Shown one piece after another: positions 6,661 through 8,926 of a stretch of 8,926 nucleotides of DNA. The notes beneath the pieces were generated by a model that was not told the origin of the DNA, made no database searches, and saw nothing but the letters and a program-made list of their open reading frames with translations. How positions within the stretch are numbered: the stretch's first letter is position 1; the number at the start of each line of letters is the position of its first letter. Both the position numbers and the translations under genes were made by a program. This DNA is from Desulfotignum sp. GTDB taxonomy: Bacteria; Desulfobacterota; Desulfobacteria; Desulfobacterales; Desulfobacteraceae. The stretch lies in NCBI GenBank assembly GCA_011390695.1, contig JAABRW010000441.1, positions 1-8,926 of the forward strand, written 5' to 3'.

Positions 6661-7344
6661 TTATTGACGGACTCTTTTCCTTTTCAGACCCACCAGACCG
6701 ACAAGTCCTGATCCGAACAGAATCAGTGCACCGGGAACCGGGACTGCACTGAGCTGTCCCATCATCTGGTAGGTGCCGTTGTCCCGAAAATCAGTGGCAG
6801 TGAGAACAGCTTCAAATTCCACCCGTGATCCTGTAAGAATGCCATATGTGTCATTTGTTAGGGTCAGGTAATAGTCCTGGGCCAGGCTGTTGCCCGATGC
6901 TCCCAGCACAAATCCCCCTGAGTTGGAACCCAGCTCAAAATCCGCCAGTGAGGTCATGATCCCGCTGTTATCAATGGCCAGGGTGACCGTCTGACCGGGA
7001 TCAAATTCGATAAAATCCCCGTCATAGGTGCCAGACAGATTGTCGAAAATGATTTTCAGGAGACGGCCGTTCAGCATAATCGAGGAATAGGTGTCATTGT
7101 AGGACTGAAAAGTAACGACACCATCTTCTTCAAAGGTGCCTGATGTTGCGGTCACAGGGGTCTGAAAAATGGTTGCTGTGCCGTAGAAAGTCATAAAATC
7201 AATGTCAGTGATGTCATCCAGGGCAACATCATACTTGGAAAAAAGCAGATCAAAGGTAACCCCAGCGGCCTGGGTAACAGATGCCACTGAAAAAACAAGT
7301 GCCAGTCCCAATAAAAATGCCAGCCCTTTTTTGTAAAAATACAT
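6661..7344 (-). CDS. PEP-CTERM sorted exported protein, function unknown
   Basis: 227 residues. The start is ATG at 7344 on the - strand (complement 7342-7344), preceded by AAGGAGG (7353-7359); upstream in-frame ATGs lack such a site. Residues 1-26 are a signal peptide ending VTQA. The mature part (27-200) is beta-rich and acidic, with no cysteine and no catalytic motif that I can recognise. Residues 201-227 form the sorting tail: VPVPGALILFGSGLVGLVGL followed by KRKRVRQ. This is the VPxPG subtype of the PEP-CTERM signal (motif, hydrophobic span, basic end). Such proteins are cut by an exosortase and usually belong to an exopolysaccharide-associated cell envelope. No exosortase gene is in the window. 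A sigma-54-type promoter lies about 70 bases upstream, and the transcript ends at 6601-6633. Confidence 0.85.
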   Translation of the reverse strand: MYFYKKGLAFLLGLALVFSVASVTQAAGVTFDLLFSKYDVALDDITDIDFMTFYGTATIFQTPVTATSGTFEEDGVVTFQSYNDTYSSIMLNGRLLKIIFDNLSGTYDGDFIEFDPGQTVTLAIDNSGIMTSLADFELGSNSGGFVLGASGNSLAQDYYLTLTNDTYGILTGSRVEFEAVLTATDFRDNGTYQMMGQLSAVPVPGALILFGSGLVGLVGLKRKRVRQ

Positions 7345-7411
7345 GTCCGGTTCCTCCTTAATACTTAATAAAATTATATAGTATGGTGCTTCCCCGTTTT
7401 TTCTAATAATA

Positions 7412-7428
7412 TGCAATATTTATGCCTT
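7412..7428 (-). promoter_or_regulatory. Candidate sigma-54 (-24/-12) promoter for the leftward PEP-CTERM gene
   Basis: On the - strand the sequence reads AAGGCATAAATATTGCA. The GG and GC dinucleotides are separated by exactly ten bases, and GGCA and TTGCA match the TGGCAC-N5-TTGCA consensus except at the first and last bases of the -24 box. The predicted start near 7401 gives a leader of roughly 57 bases. PEP-CTERM systems often include a PrsK/PrsR pair, where PrsR is a sigma-54-dependent activator, which makes this type of promoter credible. Confidence 0.55.
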
Positions 7429-7845
7429 TTTCGGCATGGCAGATACCAGGAAAGCTGGATTGCGCTTCAGAGGCTGCATTTACGGGAAAAATTGCATACT
7501 GTTTTTTTGGTGAATGCAATGGGAGCATCCTGTGTCATGTTCTGAAAAGGAAAAAATTGTTACAATACTATGTAAAAATTATCACATTTTTATGTAATTT
7601 TTTCCCTGATTTTAGATTGGTTGAAAGCTGACGCTGAGAAAAAAATGTGATAGTTTTGGGCAATAAATTTCCAAATTTTTTGGGTAAAAAAATTCATACT
7701 CATCAGCTTTTTGCCGGGTGATTGTTTGAAATCCTTTTCGATTTTCATAATGTAATAAAAAGTAAATATATTTTTAATAATTATTTCAGTTAGTTAAATT
7801 CAAAATCATAATTTTTCTAAAAAAATACACATGTTTTTTTGTGTG
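7429..7845. other. AT-rich intergenic region between divergent PEP-CTERM genes
   Basis: No credible gene: the short frames here lack ribosome binding sites and family-like sequence. The stretch is strikingly AT-rich (the line 7741-7800 has about 6 G+C in 60 by my count). It holds a 12-bp inverted repeat (7580-7652) and a small palindrome, ATTGT-T-ACAAT (7556-7566). It is best read as a shared upstream control region for the two flanking genes. Confidence 0.6.
7580..7652. repeat. 12-bp inverted repeat, possible activator-binding pair
   Basis: TATCACATTTTT at 7580-7591 and its exact complement AAAAATGTGATA at 7641-7652, with 49 bases between. Each arm contains a TGTGATA half-site. The pair lies about 200 bases from either sigma-54-type promoter, a distance at which enhancer-binding proteins can act. 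No regulator is identified. Confidence 0.4.
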
Positions 7846-7862
7846 CCGGCCCATCTCTTGCT
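7846..7862 (+). promoter_or_regulatory. Candidate sigma-54 (-24/-12) promoter for the rightward PEP-CTERM gene
   Basis: CCGGCCCATCTCTTGCT has GG and GC separated by exactly ten bases and keeps GGC and TTGC of the consensus. The predicted start near 7873 leaves a leader of about 76 bases before ATG 7949. Its partner on the other strand (7412-7428) makes a chance match less likely. Confidence 0.5.
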
Positions 7863-7948
7863 AATCCTAAAATACAACGCTGATGACAGTAATTTAATAA
7901 AAAATGATATTATATTTAATGCTGGTTAAAATAAAAGAAGGAGAAGAG

Positions 7949-8707
7949 ATGAAGCACCTACTTGATTTCAACCCCATAAAAAAACTGCTGGCCCTGTCCG
8001 TGATGTTGTTGTTAATGTTCGGCACTATCCTGGTGGCTGCCCCGGCCGGGGCATCAACCATTACAGCGAATGTAAAAGTTACCTCTGAATACTGGAATTT
8101 CAGTAAAAGTCGGAATTGGCATACTGACTATAAACTTGAAGGCCCTTCTTTTTCTCATGATGTTTTCTGTATTCAGCCGCAATATTTCGCCCAAATGAAT
8201 GGTGGGACCTATACCATTAAAGGATTTGAAAGTTACTACACATCTGAAAGTAATATTTATAAGCCAGGGCTGCTTAAAGCTGCTTGGATAATCAATGAAC
8301 TGTATTTCAATGATGACTGGAGTGATTATTCCAAATCCCAAGCCCAGGCTGCCATCTGGGAGGTGTTTCTGGATAGTGATGATAGTATTACATCTATAAC
8401 AGATGGCTTTTATGCAACCAATTCCCAAAACAGCCCTAATAGTTTTAGTTTAAATAAAATTAATACCCAAGGCATTCTGGATGCAGTCACTTCAGCTTTT
8501 AATGATTCCAATACTACTTATGATGAGAGTTCTTTCGCAAACATTAATATTGCCCAAATTGAGCCTGTGAATGGAATCGGCAAGCAGGATTTCGCTTTTT
8601 ATGTTTCTCCACCGGAAAATCCAAACCCCGCCCCCGAACCCGCCACCATGCTCCTGTTTGGTGTCGGCCTGATCGGCCTGGCCGGAGTGGTTCGCAAAAC
8701 AGTATAA
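7949..8707 (+). CDS. PEP-CTERM protein with putative thioester-forming adhesin domain
   Basis: 252 residues from ATG 7949, with AAGGAG (7938-7943) five bases upstream; an earlier in-frame ATG at 7904 lacks a site. Residues 1-36 are a signal peptide ending PAGA. The mature domain contains VFCIQP (Cys74) and, 59 residues later, AQAAIWEVF (Gln133 in the pattern hydrophobic-Q-x-A-hydrophobic-W), with LLKAAWIINELYF between them. These are the signatures of thioester domains in which a Cys and a Gln side chain form an internal bond that can react covalently with a host or surface amine. The sorting tail at 229-252 (PEP, then ATMLLFGVGLIGLAGVV, then RK) is a classical PEP-CTERM. Presumably it is exported, processed by an exosortase and held in the extracellular matrix. 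The core is AT-rich and both ends are GC-rich. Export and sorting are well supported; thioester chemistry is inferred from motifs. Confidence 0.82.
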   Translation: MKHLLDFNPIKKLLALSVMLLLMFGTILVAAPAGASTITANVKVTSEYWNFSKSRNWHTDYKLEGPSFSHDVFCIQPQYFAQMNGGTYTIKGFESYYTSESNIYKPGLLKAAWIINELYFNDDWSDYSKSQAQAAIWEVFLDSDDSITSITDGFYATNSQNSPNSFSLNKINTQGILDAVTSAFNDSNTTYDESSFANINIAQIEPVNGIGKQDFAFYVSPPENPNPAPEPATMLLFGVGLIGLAGVVRKTV

Positions 8708-8735
8708 TAACCACCAGGCTTTACAGGATCATTCA

Positions 8736-8770
8736 AATGCCGGGCCGGTGATTGCGGCCGGCATTTTTTT
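8736..8770 (+). terminator. Rho-independent terminator of the thioester/PEP-CTERM gene
   Basis: AATGCCGGGCC (8736-8746) pairs with GGCCGGCATT (8756-8765), leaving one bulged G and a 9-base loop, followed by seven T. It starts 28 bases behind the stop codon. Confidence 0.88.
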
Positions 8771-8926
8771 GTTGACAAGGGGAAAAAAGGGCTGTACACA
8801 GAAGCAGCATGAAAAGCCAACAAATGGACCCGCATAAATGAAACACACAGCAGCACAGTTTATATTTAGTTTTGGACGCTTCTTCTTTTTTAGGAGCGTT
8901 CATCCGGTGTAATGCTTTATTGACAT
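8771..8926. other. Intergenic end of window, no gene seen
   Basis: No frame with a ribosome binding site was found. TTGACA occurs at 8772-8777, with only a poor -10 (TACACA) 17 bases later, and again at 8920-8925, where the window ends before any -10 could be seen. The second could belong to a promoter of the next gene to the right. Confidence 0.4.

Noticed and set aside
6447..6752. Open frame of 101 codons on the + strand
   Set aside because: It is out of frame with the clear dockerin-like loop at 6461-6583, runs through the terminator and into the opposite gene.
7422..7631. Open frame of 69 codons in the intergenic region
   Set aside because: No ribosome binding site, no family-like sequence, and it lies over the promoter candidate in AT-rich DNA.
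8772..8800. Sigma-70 promoter (TTGACA, 17 bases, TACACA)
   Set aside because: The -10 box matches only three of six bases and no gene follows within the window.
8599..8856. Open frame of 85 codons on the - strand
   Set aside because: It overlaps the PEP-CTERM tail and terminator antisense and has no start signal.
8874..8901. Hairpin GGACGCT/AGCGTTC near the right end
   Set aside because: Seven pairs including one G-U, a 14-base loop and no T-run; too weak to call a terminator or RNA element.

Overview
The window looks like chromosomal DNA of a Gram-negative environmental bacterium. A sulfate-reducing Desulfobacterota relative (Desulfobacteraceae-like) is my best guess. The reasons are two PEP-CTERM proteins, a short secreted protein with a dockerin-like Ca-binding loop of a type I associate with that group, a C10 (streptopain-type) peptidase with a beta-helix-like tail, and strong AGGAGG-type ribosome binding sites. 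This placement is an inference; there is no rRNA or housekeeping marker.

Left part (1-6633, + strand, GC-rich): a tightly spaced run of genes that reads as one transcription unit entering from the left. No internal terminator was seen. In order: the last 15 codons of a paralogue of the large repeat protein; a 28-residue peptide gene with a double-glycine leader motif; a small secreted protein with a dockerin-like loop; a secreted or lipid-anchored HEAT-repeat protein; a secreted zinc metalloprotease with an unusual one-residue insertion in its HExxHxxGxxH motif; a 753-residue secreted protein with an N-terminal 'INYQGRL' domain, 27- and 12-residue tandem repeats and a conserved C-terminal domain; a C10 cysteine protease with intact Cys/His; and a frameshifted remnant ending in a second dockerin-like loop. 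A perfect 13-bp bidirectional terminator (6601-6633) closes the unit. Every complete long product has an export signal, so this is an extracellular protein module.

Right part (6661-8770): two divergent PEP-CTERM genes flank a 604-bp AT-rich intergenic region. Each gene has a sigma-54-type -24/-12 promoter candidate (GG-N10-GC) at a sensible distance. A perfect 12-bp inverted repeat lies about midway between them. The rightward gene encodes a 252-residue protein whose middle carries the Cys and Gln motifs of thioester-forming adhesin domains, which suggests covalent surface attachment. Its core is AT-rich, while its signal peptide and sorting tail match the GC-rich neighbourhood. It ends at a good terminator (8736-8770).

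How the parts fit: the operon probably supplies exported proteases and repeat/adhesive proteins. The PEP-CTERM genes would be sorted by an exosortase encoded elsewhere and possibly co-regulated through RpoN. The most novel items are the double-glycine micro-peptide, the thioester/PEP-CTERM combination, the paired sigma-54 promoters and the altered zinc motif.
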